From Nematostella vectensis (taxonomy: Eukaryota > Cnidaria > Anthozoa > Actiniaria > Edwardsiidae): a DNA stretch of 64,000 nucleotides. The translations under genes and the position numbers were made by a program. Below, piece by piece: positions 22,601 to 34,469 of the stretch (positions within the stretch are counted from its first letter, which is position 1; the number at the start of each line of letters is the position of its first letter). The notes below the pieces were generated by a model. It saw nothing but the letters and a program-made list of their open reading frames with translations. It was not told the DNA's origin and searched no databases. The DNA lies in assembly GCF_932526225.1 (NCBI RefSeq), contig NC_064048.1, forward strand, positions 3,899,937-3,963,936. Direction: 5' to 3'.

Positions 22601-23234
22601 TAGCTTTATCGGGTTTCATTGTAGCTACAGTAGACTCGTCAGGCTGTTCTGCTGACAATGAGGTGCTGTTACAAGGTAGTGCTGCATTTATAGGTATCTG
22701 TGGTGCTCCATATGATTCTGAACTCCTCATAGCTGACTCCAGAGCTCGAGCCTGGTCAAACATGGTCTTTAGATCAAGTGTTTTGTTCTCCAACAATCGT
22801 TGCCTGATTGTGTTGGATTGCAGACCTGTAATAAACGCATCCCGTATGCTCTCTTCGCTGTACTGCGCTGCGGTTACACTCTTAAAATCACAGTCCTTAC
22901 TCAGTGTTTTCAGAGCTTGCAAGTACTCATCTAAGCTTTCCGATGGTTGCTGGCGTCTCGTTGCAAGTAGATGGCGAGCGAAGATCTCATTCCGTGGTCT
23001 AACATAAAGGGCTTGTAGCGCCTCAATTGCTGCATCGTATTCCGTACAATCTTCGATGTGTTGGAAGAGTGTTGGAGAAACAAAGTTAGTTAAAACGGTC
23101 AACTTGTCCAGGCCCGTCTGAGGTAGAACTTGTACGAAATTCTCGAAGGTCCTTTTCCAATGGAGCCATTCCTTCTGGGCCGTGCTGCTATTTGGATCGG
23201 TTTCTAGGCGTTCAGGACGCAGTACTTTATCCAT
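19641..23234 (-). CDS. gag-pol: Gag-Pol polyprotein of the Ty3/gypsy element, 1,197 aa, uninterrupted
   Basis: Order: Gag capsid-like region (about 1–200), two CCHC zinc knuckles (213–226 and 233–246), aspartic protease with DSG at 302–304, reverse transcriptase (about 445–620; FSTIDLRSAYHQ, LPFGVTN), RNase H (about 712–830; VETDAS), integrase zinc domain (H845, H850, C879, C882) and catalytic core with D910, D968 and E1004. Gag and Pol share one frame with no shift. The start ATG is 28 bp past the 5' LTR. The RT catalytic box reads YLDN (573–576) instead of the usual YxDD, the one odd active-site residue. Pol order RT–RH–IN places it in Ty3/gypsy, not Ty1/copia. All domains otherwise look intact. 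Confidence 0.95.
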   Translation of the reverse strand: MDKVLRPERLETDPNSSTAQKEWLHWKRTFENFVQVLPQTGLDKLTVLTNFVSPTLFQHIEDCTEYDAAIEALQALYVRPRNEIFARHLLATRRQQPSESLDEYLQALKTLSKDCDFKSVTAAQYSEESIRDAFITGLQSNTIRQRLLENKTLDLKTMFDQARALESAMRSSESYGAPQIPINAALPCNSTSLSAEQPDESTVATMKPDKATCFFCGNKKHPRPKCPALEAICNKCQKKCHFAKVCKGKAVPKERVSPATWSPTLATLTANPPKSLSKSCGVVNIQGLQGKGPLKSIKALFDSGSSESYIHPSLVEQASLTVQPSSSTVSMATSSTGAIKVSGTCTVDLTYQGRRYEGLKFSVLPGLCADLILGVDFQSKHESVIFQYKGSEPPLSVCSFSTLNVDPPEPFANLTADCHPIATKSRRYSQEDSTFIDEEVKRLLNEGIIEPSRSPWRAQVVVTKDENHKKRLVIDYSQTINRFTLLDAFPLPRITDLVNQIAQYKVFSTIDLRSAYHQIPLKDEDKPYTAFEARGNLYQFSRLPFGVTNGVACFQREMTNFVEENNLKAVFPYLDNITICGKDQEEHDSNLQSFLEAAKSKNICYNNDKSIFSTRSLPILGYVVEEGNISPDPERLRPLRELPVPSDSKSLNRCLGLFSYYSQWIPAYSDRIKPITSCKVFPLPEPAVAAFESIKKTVEEAFVSAIDESIPFEVETDASEVALAATLSQNGRPVAFFSRALQGSELKHASVEKEAQAIVEAVRHWRHFLTGRHFTLKTDQKSVSYMFDQCHKGKIKNDKIMRWKIELSCYSFDIIYRPGKENIPPDTLSRATCATLSEDPLYQLHESLCHPGVTRLNHFVRTKNLPYSLEEIKSMTSKCPVCCECKPQFHQPPKVPLIKATQPFERINIDFKGPLPSNNGNKFFLNVVDEYSRFPFVFPCPDVSTPTVIKCLTSLFTMFGMPAYVHSDRGSSLISQELRDFLNEKGVATSRTTAYNPEGNGQVERYNGVVWKAISASLKSKNLPVKRWQEVLPDVLHSIRSLLCTATNETPHERFFGFPRRSSSGSSIPTWMSEPGPVLLKRHVRASKTDPLVDEVELLQANPHYAHVRYPDGRETTVSTKHLAPKGEVPTMYPLPQVKPTVPGEHHPATGSSPPSSEIEVEIGVGEEVQQVSTGLDGQPPLRRSERTRRPVDRLNL

Positions 23235-23248
23235 GGGACTTCAGAAAA

Positions 23249-23262
23249 TATGTTGATTAAAT
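23249..23262 (-). promoter_or_regulatory. Primer-binding site, self-complementary to the LTR
   Basis: Immediately after the 5' LTR the coding strand reads ATTTAATCAACATA. It does not begin TGG as tRNA-type sites usually do. The 13 bases TTTAATCAACATA are a perfect complement of TATGTTGATTAAA inside the LTR, as in self-priming elements of the Tf1 type. Function is inferred. Confidence 0.55.
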
Positions 23263-23533
23263 TGTAGTAGAAGGTATGCCTCTAAACTGAGGCTTTAATC
23301 AACATAAATCTACAGCTTGTAAAACTAAACCGAAAACTAAGCAAGATGGCTGCCCCTAGAGATTCTATGGGGTAAAACCGCTGTACAACAATAAACATAA
23401 CACAGGCAGCCCAACACGTAATGTTCAAGGTTTTTAACATACATAAATACTACATTCACCCCTCTGTTAGAGGTTAAGTCTGAGCACGGGGGCATTCAAT
23501 GTTCAAGGTTCTTAACGTAACATAAATACTACA
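23263..23533 (-). repeat. 5' LTR
   Basis: Indistinguishable from 19358–19628 on reading. It should hold the promoter for gag-pol. On the coding strand TATGTTGATTAAA occurs about 45 bp before its end and pairs with the primer-binding site just downstream. Confidence 0.95.
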
Positions 23534-23656
23534 CCATAGCTTATTTTCTATCAAGTTATTGTGGAAAGTCGTGTTAAACTCGGAATGATTACGGAAAATT
23601 TCGCTGTGTTGTACATTAACGTCGCGTTGAGACCCGTGTAAACTTCAAACTTGCAG

Positions 23657-23912
23657 TTAAAGCCGCATTGTCACTAGTTTACTTCCGGTCGATTACGTAA
23701 CACAATCTCCGATGATTTTTAACAGAAAACGCGAAAAATATTTCAAAATATTGAAAGCGGTTTGTCTATTGCAAGTTTCTTCGAGGATGTGATTGATAAT
23801 TTAGAGCGGATGGCATGTAAATATCTCGGATTCTAATAGATTCTTTTGTCTTTTAACGGTCGAGGTTTCCGTCGGATCTCCGGAAGTGAACTGGTGACAA
23901 TGTGGGTTTAAA
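23657..23912. mobile_element. MITE family A, copy 4
   Basis: TTAAAGCCGCATTGTCACTAG at the left and GGTGACAATGTGGGTTTAA at the right, with interior matching 4813–5060 in the same sense. It lies 120 bp from the LTR element. Confidence 0.8.
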
Positions 23913-25962
23913 TCAAGTCTCAAGACCTTATTTGTGACCTGAACACTCAAGAATGAGCTAAAGGTATTTACCTCAATTTGCTTGGTCTATTCGGAAGTAG
24001 ATATTTGAATCAGCTGATGTGAACTGTCTACTATATATAAATCGCCATTTTGTGTTTTTTCATAAAGGCTTCTGTTTAGTTTTTCACGTGTTGTTTCCTT
24101 TCGATAAGCTTTTCTTTTCTAAAATCAAACCTCTATCCCTCATTGAATGTCATTATATGTTTTCTCGTTAATATTTGCATTAAAAAACTAGAAGTTTAAC
24201 TTATGCGTTGTCGTAGTGTTTTTGCGCCATGTAGCTAACTTACTGAAGTAATGTTCTAATTACACAGTGAAAGCTTCATGTGATGGAGGAAAAGAACAAA
24301 GATTAGACCCTTTAAATGAATCCAGTGATGTGTCATTTGTTAACAATGTCACAAACCAGTAGAGTAATACTTAGGTATGGTTAATAATGCAACAAATGAT
24401 TGTTTATTCATTTAAGTAAATGCACTTTATATAATCTAACAGTGTTAATCTAACAGGCTTGTTCAGGAGTCCTTCAATACATTGTTTGTACCATTGACCT
24501 ATTTCTGGCATGAGTCCCTGAATTCTTATGTAGTCTATCCAATAGGAGATTTAGACTTATTCTCTGCACAAGTACACCATCACTGATGACAGAGACAAAC
24601 TTTTTCAAAATGGCCGCCAGTTTTGCAACACAGGAACCCCAACATTCCCCCCTCCAGGTATCCCAGTCAACCCTGTGCGCAGGGTCTAGTTTTTATTATT
24701 TCTTAAAAGTGTTCCAAATAGGTTCCAAATGGTTGATGTGAACCAACAGTATGGCCTTTTTCTCGAGACACTTGACATTAAAGAGTAAAAAACATTTGGT
24801 TCGATTGTATGGTTTCTTATAAAATATACTCTTGGAAGCATTCTTATAAACAATTAAATTTACTTGCTCGCATAAAGCAAACAATTTCTAAAACTAGATA
24901 TTCATAAGGTACTTTAAAATTTTTCAATGCTCATTGCTTATAGCAGTAAATCCACAAATTGTTATGTTAATAGCTTGGTATCCTTCTATTTTTTTTTTTT
25001 TTACCAGAGTACCCCTAGGTTTAGATGTGCAAAACACGATAAAACCACAATGGGTCACTTACAAATCTCCTTCCCTCCCTTCATCAGTCATTTTTTTATT
25101 GTGATATGACGGACGATGACTGGTGATGGTTCAGTGTTTTTTAAAATCAATAAGAATCCTTTAAATTACTATCAAACATTTTCCTAAAAGCCAAGCAGCT
25201 TTCTACAGCTATCTATATGTATAATAGAAAATTTACTCGAGACCACGGCAAAAAGAGTCAAGTATTCTCAAATATACTCCGAGCGCAGATTTAACCCCAT
25301 TCAGACTGGGCTTTTTTTAGCTGTCTGTGACTGGAGGGGAGGGGGGGCGTGAACCGCTTATGCTAAAAAATCGTCACGCCCTATTTTAGGTGTGGTCGAA
25401 TCAATAATGACGTCACAATGACGTAATGAATACGATTTTTAGCTATTCTTTCAAATATTGCCTAAATTGTCAAATATCAGGTTAAAATCACCTTGCACCA
25501 TTCGGATAATCCAGAAGTAACCTTTTTACGGCTTTACAATGCAAAAAGGCCATAAAAACGTTTATAATCAAAGTAAGAATGTCCGCCATCTTGGGTCCTC
25601 CATCTTTTGGATCCACCATCTTGGATCCACCATCTTGGATTCTTATGAATTTTGCCAAAAAAATATGGAATTATTACAAAAAAAAGTATTTGCATGCATG
25701 AATTACTACTCATAGTAATGATAAATACATAATATTAGCTTTAAAACGTCATCTAGAAAATCTAGTGACATTTTTAACAACAGATTTGAGAAATATTTAC
25801 CCTCCCCTTCCCCCCTTATAGCAGAGGGTGGGTGGGTGGATGGATGGATATTAAAACAATAGTTACAGTGTAACTTTACAATTCTAGTGAAAAAATACTA
25901 AAACTATTATTTGTAAATTCATAAACATTACTATATACTACATTAGAAATCTATGTACCGGA
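23913..25962. other. No gene recognised
   Basis: AT-rich. A short tandem run of CCATCTTGGATCCA-type units occurs at 25580–25640. Several open frames of 60–75 codons lack motifs. Confidence 0.4.
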
Positions 25963-28960
25963 TTAGGTCTTTACAAAATTGAAAAGGCATCTGTTTATAA
26001 AACAACGCTTAAGGCGCTCAGTATGTACACGAGGCAGAATGTAGTTATGGCCTTTAGCTCTCAGACACCTATTCCTTTGAGGGGGCAGTAAATCGTGGAG
26101 TGGGTGGTTGCTGTTCCCAGTAATCTTGACCCAGAGACGTCTGTCTCTCTCAGAGATGAAATCAGCAATGGAAAAATACTCGCTAGTGTAACCATAACGA
26201 AAAGCTGTTTTGCAAAACTTATCTAAACGTGAGAGATACTTAGTATGGTGGGCAGAGGCCCAGACCTCCATTGCGTAGGTAAAAAGTGACATTATAAGAC
26301 TATTAAAAAGCACCGTGAGGTAATGTGATGAGTATCCATAGTACTTACAGACCCTAAGAATATACAATCGGGAACTAGCTTTCGATGTTTTCAAATTGAT
26401 TTTCCCAGTTACATGGATCCTCATGGATCGTGATCCCTAACAGTTTCATTCCATTCTTTCTAACGATACCCTCAATGGACTCTGGAATAGGCTTCCTAGT
26501 TTTACCTTTTACTACCATCTCGAAAGTCTTTTTCATGTTCAACTCCATTCGGTTCTCCACCGCCTAGCGCTTGATGTTGGAAACTTCCTCCAGCGAGGAA
26601 TCAATCGTGTCTGAGCCAGATATCACAGGAGTACTTATTGTGATATCATCCGCATATTTAATCAATAGGGAGTTGGCGCTAGCGGGCTGAATGTCATTTA
26701 CCATAATAGAGAATAGCAACGGTCCTAGCACCGTCCCTTGGGGGACTCCTCTGCTGATTCCAAGGGAACTGGTAGCCATCCCATCAACCACAACTCGCTG
26801 CTGGCGATCGCACAGGAAGCTCGTTATCCAGTTCTTGATGTAAGGGTTGATGTCGTATTTTGCCAGCTTATTACAGAGAATATGTTGAGGGACAGTGTCG
26901 AAGGCCTTGCTAAAATCGAATGACAAGGCTCTAACAAAATCTGCATCGTTGTCTAACTGCTTGAGCCAAAAGTGTTGGCATTTGATCAGGGCCATTGTCG
27001 TGTTATGGCCTTCCTTGTAGGCAAATTGGTCAGGGCCAATTTCCGACTTAAGAGTGAAACAGTGTTCGTTTCTGCAGACAATACGCTCGAAAATCCTCAC
27101 GATGATATTAGTCAGTGAGATTGGTCTGAGTTGACTACACTCTGTCAGAGGAGATTCCTTAGGGATGGGCGAGATGTTCGCTAACTTCCAAGCCATTGGG
27201 ACAGTTTGTTGTTTGAGTGAACAGTTGAAGACATTTGTGACAACAGGTGCAAGATGGTGAGAAAAGTCGCGCTAGAGCCAGTACGGAAATTAATTAGGCC
27301 CTGAGGCAGTTATTTTCTGATCCGATAAAAAACTCATTGCATCGCTCTCACACACTGTTGGGGTTCGGGTGCCTTCAGTTATCTCCCGGCGCACGGGGAC
27401 AACATATGCCTTATCAGTATTGGTGGCTTGAAAATGTGAGTTGATGATGTCGGGTGGAATCACCGAGCTGATGGGCGTTCCCTTTGTCTTCCGGCCAGTT
27501 ATTCTATTGGCTGTCTCCCACCATTCTTTCGAACCACATTTGTGTTCCTTATGAACAGCTTCCACCTGATTTCTCCGAATGAGAATGTTGATACATTCTT
27601 GGCGCCTCAGGATCTCAGCACGGGTTCCTTTATGCGCGATTCTGTTTTTGATGTTACAAAGATGCTTAACCAGGGGGGACATGTAAGGTGGGTCTCTGGA
27701 TGAGACTTTGACCCTAATGAGCGGAAAACATGATTAGCTGAACATCGACCACAGGCTCGCATTTAGCAGCTCCACACTCCCCTCTAGGTTAGCAAGATTG
27801 TTAATAGGTCTCCAGTCGAAAACATTTAGTCTAGCTTCTAGAGCTAGTTTTCGATGGTCTCTAGTATCACGGAAAGTAACATATCTAATCTGAGGTTTGG
27901 TGGGGATTGTGGGTGGAACGGTGACAACTAAGTGGTCCGATCTCACCAGGCCTTTGTGTACTCTACCAGTCTTCCAGAGAAGTGGAGGATTAGTCAGAAA
28001 GACATCGAGTAATTTATCCCCTCTGGTCGGTACATTAACCTTTTGATGTAGCCCATGATGCTGCATCAGATTCTTTATATCCAGCTGGTTGATATCGCCT
28101 GCGATGGCTATCTTAGCATCTGGATCAGCAAGCAGGACTTCATCACAGGTGTCAGATAGAAAGTCCAGTAAGTCTTTAGGCTAATAGATAGGATCAGGAG
28201 GATGGTACACACTGGCCACATAATATACTGAATTTGGAGTTGTTATTTTACACCAAATGGACTCAAAATCATCCGTGGCCTTGACACTTCAATCTTCCAG
28301 TTATTTCTACATATAATAGCAACTCCTCCTCCCATCCGCATCCCAGGTCGATCTTTTCTGACCATCAGGTAGCCATCAGGGCAAATCATGTGAGACAAAA
28401 TTTCCTTGTTGAGCCACGATTCCGAAACAAAACAAATGTCGATGTTATTGCTGTTTAGCTCCGCGAACAAAGCAGGTGCCGCATCCACTTTCGCCAGAGA
28501 ACGAGGGTTAAGCACCATACATTTAGGAATAACCTTAGGGGCTATTGCAAACTTTACGATTTTCACTGCCGTGAGTGTGCGGGATTGATTTCGATTCTTC
28601 GCGTGACGCTCTCGTGGCTCGCGATAGGAAATTACAGTAGGAATATTATGCAAATCCGGGGCAGAGCACCTTGGTGAGGTTGCAGGTGTGGAGTTTGACG
28701 AGTTTGTTGTTTCCAACACAGGGTTACCAATATGGCTCATGCAGTTATGTCGTTTGCCACTTCGCTTTGATCTTAACTTTCTCCGTATCCCTAAGTCTCC
28801 TAGTTCCTTGAACAACTCTTCAGGTATCCGTTATTTATGCTGGCGTTTCCCGATGGATCTTAAGCTGGAGGAACTTTATTGAAGCCGTGCTGAAACTTGT
28901 GAGGATGTTGGTCCGGTGTCATTTCCAACATGGCCGCCTCGAATTCCAGTAGGTGGGACG
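25963..28960 (-). pseudogene. Decayed non-LTR retrotransposon (LINE) with RT palm present
   Basis: Minus-strand pieces in order: endonuclease (ICFVSESWLNKEI, GGGVAIICRNNW, 28243–28815), a frameshift near 28245, then HHGLHQKVNVPTRGDK and GLVRSDHLVV (27734–28066), a linker (27290–27682), and RT (26564–27196) with ALSFDFSKAFDTVPQHIL, GVPQGTVLGPLLF and IKYADDITIS. A C-terminal segment carries LIMSLFTYAMEVWASAHH (25963–26424). In-frame stops near 28185, 27734, 27297 and 26564 and a frameshift near 26400 break it. Unlike the 12-kb LINE, the YADD motif is kept. Clade is CR1/Jockey-like by motif style; unsure. Confidence 0.88.
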
Positions 28961-30239
28961 AATTGACGTTCTCCCGATCTCCAGCAGCTAACAAATTGGT
29001 ATAAACTGTACAGGGCTAGAAGCCAGGGTGTCCAGTTGAAGTTTGACGACCACATTATCTCGGATATATGTCAGCTATGACTGTATATGGACAAGGTATT
29101 AACAAACATTACAGAATCTTCGCCACATGGAAAATAAGGTGAATACATCGTGTCTTCCACCTGTCCTCCCCCCAAGTGTTAAAACCATGTTTTCCGCAAG
29201 TCTTTCACTGTGAACTTTCGAGCAATACTCGACAACTAAAGAATGGTGTTTGTCCAGAAAAAATCAAAACCCCAAAGAAAAAGCATTTTTGGGGATGTTA
29301 GAAAGGAAAAAAAAGCAAACAATTGAAAACATTCGTTAACTATTGCTATTTCCAGTCCTTTTTTTTTATCTCCGATGAAGAAAACCGTTATATTTTGTTC
29401 AACCCATTGTCATGGTGCTTGGGAAATTTTGAATGCTATCTTGAAATTATTGGCTTTTATTGAGCTAATGACGTTTATGTGCTCTCGAGATATTTTTTAC
29501 CTGGTTACTTCTTTTTATCTACTTTAAATTTCAAAGAAAAGAACAACGTTTTTGATAGAGAAATATTTGGACCCAGACGCAACTCATGCAACTTACTTAT
29601 TTCGTTATGCAATGAAAAACAAGAATATGATAGAATGAAAAATAACAATAGAGTCCTATAGAATTCCTATAAAACATTCTGATATGATATGCTACGTGAG
29701 CCGGCCAATATTCAAGATGATGTGGACTTTAAATATAGTCTTTGTCCAGACCAATTTTAACCTTGGAGCCGAGGAAATTTTGTTTGATGGGTATAGGTCT
29801 CTTCAAAAAGGCGAAAATAAAAACAGTAGAAAACGTCACGCAAATCCATTAAATTCAGTGCAATTCATATGTGAATGATAAGGGAAACCGTCGTTTTACA
29901 TCTCTTAGATGGTGCTTCAGAAGTTTGAATGCTCTCTTGAGAGGTTTTAGCGGAATCAATCGCCGGATGGTTTTAGCCCTAGATTGTTAAGTATTTAAGT
30001 TACCTGAATCGGTATGGGGATATTACTCAAAAGCAAAACGGTCCCAATGACCACATTAATAATCTTAAATTGTGGTATATCTAAGTATTCCCAAAAGTAA
30101 AATGATGAGTCTTTTGTTTATGCTTGGGATAGTCTCAAATCATAGTGATCTATTATGCATTTTCGTCTAGTCTACTAACTGTATTTTAAATAACCTTATT
30201 ATGTAAAATTACTAGCACAACAATAAATCCCTGCAACTA
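28961..30239. other. No gene recognised
   Basis: AT-rich intergenic DNA. Short open frames at 29479–29878 carry no motif. Confidence 0.4.
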
Positions 30240-30420
30240 CACCGGTTCCGTGCTGTTGTAGCCTGCTTGCAGGCGGTTCTCGGTGTTATTATTGCGGAAA
30301 ACCCTCTCCGCTCGGTGTTCACGTGGCTTAGAATACAAGATGGCGCCCGATCACCGAGCGGAGAGGGTTTTCCGCAATAATAACACCGAGTACCGCCTGC
30401 AAGCAAGCTAGTGCTGTTAC
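30240..30420. repeat. Long imperfect palindrome (foldback)
   Basis: GCGGAAAACCCTCTCCGCTC in the left arm (30290–30315) is mirrored at about 30355–30380, and the homology extends outward to GCCTGCTTGCAGGCGGT / ACCGCCTGCAAGCAAGC. The loop of about 25 bp contains AAGATGGCGCC. Likely a MITE or hairpin transposon end. Confidence 0.75.
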
Positions 30421-30576
30421 CGCAGTTTAAATGGATGCTTATTTTGGGAAGGCTATTTCGAAACAAAAGCATCATTCGAAGTAGATAAGAACACGAACGA
30501 GTACAATTCGGTAAAATTAAAGGCGTGATGACCATCCTTCAGTTGACAAATTCCAATTTGACACTTTTCACCTGTT

Positions 30577-30770
<194 letters not shown>

Positions 30771-31112
30771 AGAGTTTGATCTTAGCACAGAGCACTTTAA
30801 ATTCGTCTTAACCAGCAAACGAGTAAGTACATGGTTAGAATCTCAGCAGAACAGCAAATTTGGTGGTTTTGGTAGTTTTGCTAGGACGATTTCGAGGTCG
30901 GTGTGGAGACAAACTGTGAAACTCTATAGGACACGACACAAAGTGTAGCGGCACCAGAGTAACTTGGTTTATTGCATTCTGCTTAGAGTCAAGAATGGAG
31001 GTTGATAACACCACCAGATTGGGGGCAAGTCTTATCTTTCCTGGGTATGTCATAACACCAGCAGTTATTGCAGTTGAGGAATTAATTAATAATATTTACC
31101 TCCGCGTTTTGC

Positions 31113-31765
31113 CTAGCATTTTGGTTTATCTGCTATTCTTCTGAACGCCAGTGTCTTGCTGGCCATTGCTAGGACTCCGTCACTCAGAACGCCTTCAAAC
31201 TTAGTAATACTGAACCTAGCAATAACTGACTTTGGTTTAGGGATCTCGCTGTTGGTATTAAGCTTCTCAGCTAAAATAGCCTTCAGAATTTCCGGTGAGG
31301 ACGTATACTGTCCGCTATTCGAGATTTCAGAAGCGTCTTCAAACGTTCTAGCTGGGGTCTCCTTTCCAACCCTTTGCCTTTCTACGCTAGAAAGATTCCT
31401 ATTTGTCAATCTCCATCTTCGCTATGAATCAGTCGTCACTGTCAAGCGGGTTGGAATCGCGATAGGAGGGACTTGGGCGTGTCAGTCCTTGTAAATATTT
31501 GGCGTTTAACCGGTTAAGCCAAGAAGCAGCTTTATATATTCGTTACAATCGTTGTTGCCGTAGGACTGATCTTGTCTGCACTAAGTTATGCGCAAGTATT
31601 TTGTGTTTTACGTTGCCATCAGAATCAAATTCAAGATCAAGCGACGGAAGAACAAAACAACATTTCCAGGAAGAAAATGAGAAAATCCGTTAGTACATTG
31701 GTATTAATCTGGTTTATTTATCTACTTTCTCCACACAGAGAGGTAGATCCTGGCCCATGGTCTGC
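31113..31765 (+). pseudogene. Rhodopsin-family (class A) GPCR pseudogene
   Basis: An intronless remnant. From about 31113 one frame gives TM1 end and TM2 (NLVILNLAITDFGLG, the NLAxxD motif), TM3 and the DRY equivalent ERF (CLSTLERFLFVNLHLRYE), then stops in TM4 near 31492. A second frame continues with TM5 (YIFVTIVVAVGLILSALSY), a basic loop (RKKMRKS) and TM6 (TLVLIWFIYLLS), with an in-frame stop near 31518. TM7 is not found. It resembles the large cnidarian orphan amine-like GPCR families. The frameshift plus stop make it a probable pseudogene. Confidence 0.75.
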
Positions 31766-32129
31766 TAACCGCACCCACTTGAGCAGATGTGTTTTGTTTT
31801 GATCAGGAATCATTTGGCGTCAGTAAACTTCGGCCGAATAACCACACCAGAGATCCGCCACTAAACCAGCATTCACACATAAGAAAAGCCCCTTAGCGTG
31901 ACAGTCGAAAACCTGTCTGAAATAAACGAGTGTACATGCCCCTATGTCCCAATCCCTTCTTCTCCAAACAGGTGGGTATTTTTTTTTGAAAACATTGATC
32001 TGTTGACGGAGTTTATGAGAGACGTGTGAAGGGCGAATCATATAAGCAAACCTCTCCCTTGCCCAAATGTCAAATCAAGGCCTAGGGCCCGAGTTATAAA
32101 TTCGGATTTACCCACCTTACCCACCCCCT

Positions 32130-32880
32130 CCCCCCCTTTCACTTTTCTTATGGCCCGTCCCTTATCAGGCCTGTACACAGGATATTTCTTGGGGGGAGGG
32201 GAGGGGGGTAGCGAAATCCAAAAAAGTTGGGGGTGGGGGGAAGGGAGTTCTCTGATAAAAATCTGACCACCTCCGAAAAAACAGCAACAAAAAAAGGTTT
32301 TTTTATGCCTTTGCAGTATCTCCACGGGACATTTATTGTCGGATTTGGATACATCCTACAAATAGCACGTTTATTGAGAACCGAAAGTGGACCTTCGGCC
32401 GTTGTTTGTGTGTGTGTGTGTGTGTGTGGGGGGGGGTGTGTTCGTACCCCCTGCACCCCCCCCCCCCCACCCCCCTGCTTATTTATCACCATTACTCTAT
32501 ATTTGTTCTCTTTTTTGTTTAAGTCAGGGGCGGTGGAGTGGTCCCATAAGTGGGGGGGGGGGGGGGGGGGGGGCGAAAGTTGGGGGAGGGTGGGTAGTGG
32601 TTTCAGGGGAGGGGTGGTTGGTGGTTTCAGGGGGGAAGGGTGGGTGGTGGTTCCAAATCCTATTTATAAGAACATGGGGATTTTAAACTGTTCAAAAAAT
32701 TTGTTGTAGGTATATATGCATATACCCCTTGAAACCCTTTGGTTTAAAAAAAAATATTATATAATATATTTAAAGAAACATCCGCTCAGAAATGTGGGGG
32801 GGGGCGCTTTGCAGAGTAGGGGGTGGGGCCTGGCGCTCCCCCCCTGCCCCTCCCCTTCCGCCTCCCATGCAAGTTTATGG
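32130..32880. repeat. G/C-run-rich low-complexity region
   Basis: Contains (GT)n–G runs at 32405–32440, a poly-C block at 32455–32470, an 18-G run near 32555 and several GGTGGGTGGTGGTT repeats. Glycine- and proline-rich open frames are artefacts. Confidence 0.85.
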
Positions 32881-33181
32881 AAACCACTTATAAAATTTAT
32901 AGACAGCAGTTTTATGCTTGACCTGTTATTTTGAATTTTGAACTTATTACGGTACTAAGTTGTCCATAGCTGCAAATGAGAGAATATAAAGGCACACCTT
33001 CAGAACCTTCACCCTAAGGTAAACTTCGCCTACACCCAATGTCTTTAGATCCACCGGGTTGTGGTTGGCGACCAATACCTGAGTACAAGGTCTAAGAGCA
33101 TCTAGTTTAGAGGAATTCTCGTGGTTTTGCTATAAGAACTAAGTCTTACGAGCTCTGTTTCTTCTACTTTTTGGTTATTTG

Positions 33182-33317
33182 GATATTTTGGAGAGATTCC
33201 ACAACACCAGTGAGCTAAAAACCTGCATGAATGCATGGGTATCCTGTGTTCTCCTACCGCTGACCGAAAATGCCTTCAGTGGACGACAATTGATAGGGAT
33301 ATCTTTGCCCGTGTACG
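33182..33317 (+). other. Possible 5' untranslated exon of the zinc-finger gene
   Basis: A good donor (GTGTACG|GTAAGT) at 33317/33318 precedes the acceptor TTTCAACCAG at 33960 that opens the zinc-finger coding exon. The segment contains a tiny upstream frame (ATGCCTTCAGTGGACGAC, stop). Start position is unknown; this is inferred from splice sites only. Confidence 0.3.
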
Positions 33318-33978
33318 GTAAGTTATGTATATTTTAACCCGTCTCTCTAAAAACACATGCCTTGTTGTGTGCATGCTATGATTTTTGAGTTAAGGGTCGC
33401 CTTGGATTAAAAAAAATGACGGCCATTATCGTCATAAGGTTCCTCTTCCCGTGAAAGTTTTAATCATGTAACAACGACAACAATGAACAGGCAAAAACAA
33501 TATGTTGTATATGTAATAGAAAAATCACGAACAACAAGTGAGAAATTGTTAAAGAATAAACGCGAAAAAGGAGTGAAATAAGGTTTAGCCAAGGTGTGTG
33601 GGGGTGGGTTGTTTTAGTGCAATGTTCCTGTAAAGTCCTGGATCCCGAGGACGAACAATCATATTTTAGAACCCATAATTTGTTAGCTGTTAGTTTGTTG
33701 TTAGCAATGTGTGGCAAATCTAAAAGGGCTTGTGCGTGTGTTTGTTGTTGGTGGTGTTCGGAAGGGGGGGTGGGTGGTGGTGGTGTGGTTGGGGGGGAGG
33801 GGTGGATGTTGACTGCAGCCCTCCTATTAGAGAAAAGACAAGAGTCACTTTACACCATCAAATTTCATGTCACAACTGCTGCTGACTGCTCCCATGTAGC
33901 ATGCCCAGCTTACCCCCCTAGCCAGCAATAAACTGTGTTATCTATATTTGTTTCAACCAGATTCAAGAACGTCTCAAA

Positions 33979-34438
33979 ATGAGTACAGGTGATGTTGTAC
34001 TAAAGATGATCAGGGTCAAGCAGGAAAGGAAGGATGATTTCACTGAAGATGAATATTTTAGCATCTTGCAAGATTTGCAGCAAAAATACTGTCCTTCTAT
34101 GTCAGAAAGTTGGCAGGAATGCAATCAGGATGGCGACAGGAATAATGCAGAGCAGAGAGTTAAAAAGGAGGATCTTGTCCTAGATGACAACATTATTAAT
34201 GACAATGATGACAACAATAACAGCCATGGTTACAGGAGCAACAGCGACTGCAAGAATAATATAAACAACAACAATTGCTGCTGCTGCATCAGAAACAACA
34301 TCATTATGGGAACTGACAATAGTAAGAACAGCAACAGGAATAACAATGACTACTACAACAACAATAAGATCAGTCTTACCTTCCACGATAACAACCTGCC
34401 ATCAACAAACAACAAGGTGAATACCAGCATTGCCAAGG

Positions 34439-34469
<31 letters not shown>

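Larger units (their letters stand above)
19358..23533 (-). mobile_element. Complete Ty3/gypsy LTR retrotransposon (4,176 bp) with CCATA target duplication
   Basis: LTRs of 271 bp at 19358–19628 and 23263–23533 appear identical by eye, start TG and end CA, and are flanked by CCATA on both sides (19353–19357 and 23534–23538). A single gag-pol frame on the minus strand fills the interior. Identical LTRs and an intact target duplication indicate a recent insertion. The element reads right to left, so 23263–23533 is the 5' LTR. Confidence 0.96.

Noticed and set aside
32227..32709. 160-codon Gly-rich frame
   Set aside because: G-run and GT-repeat translation without conserved content.
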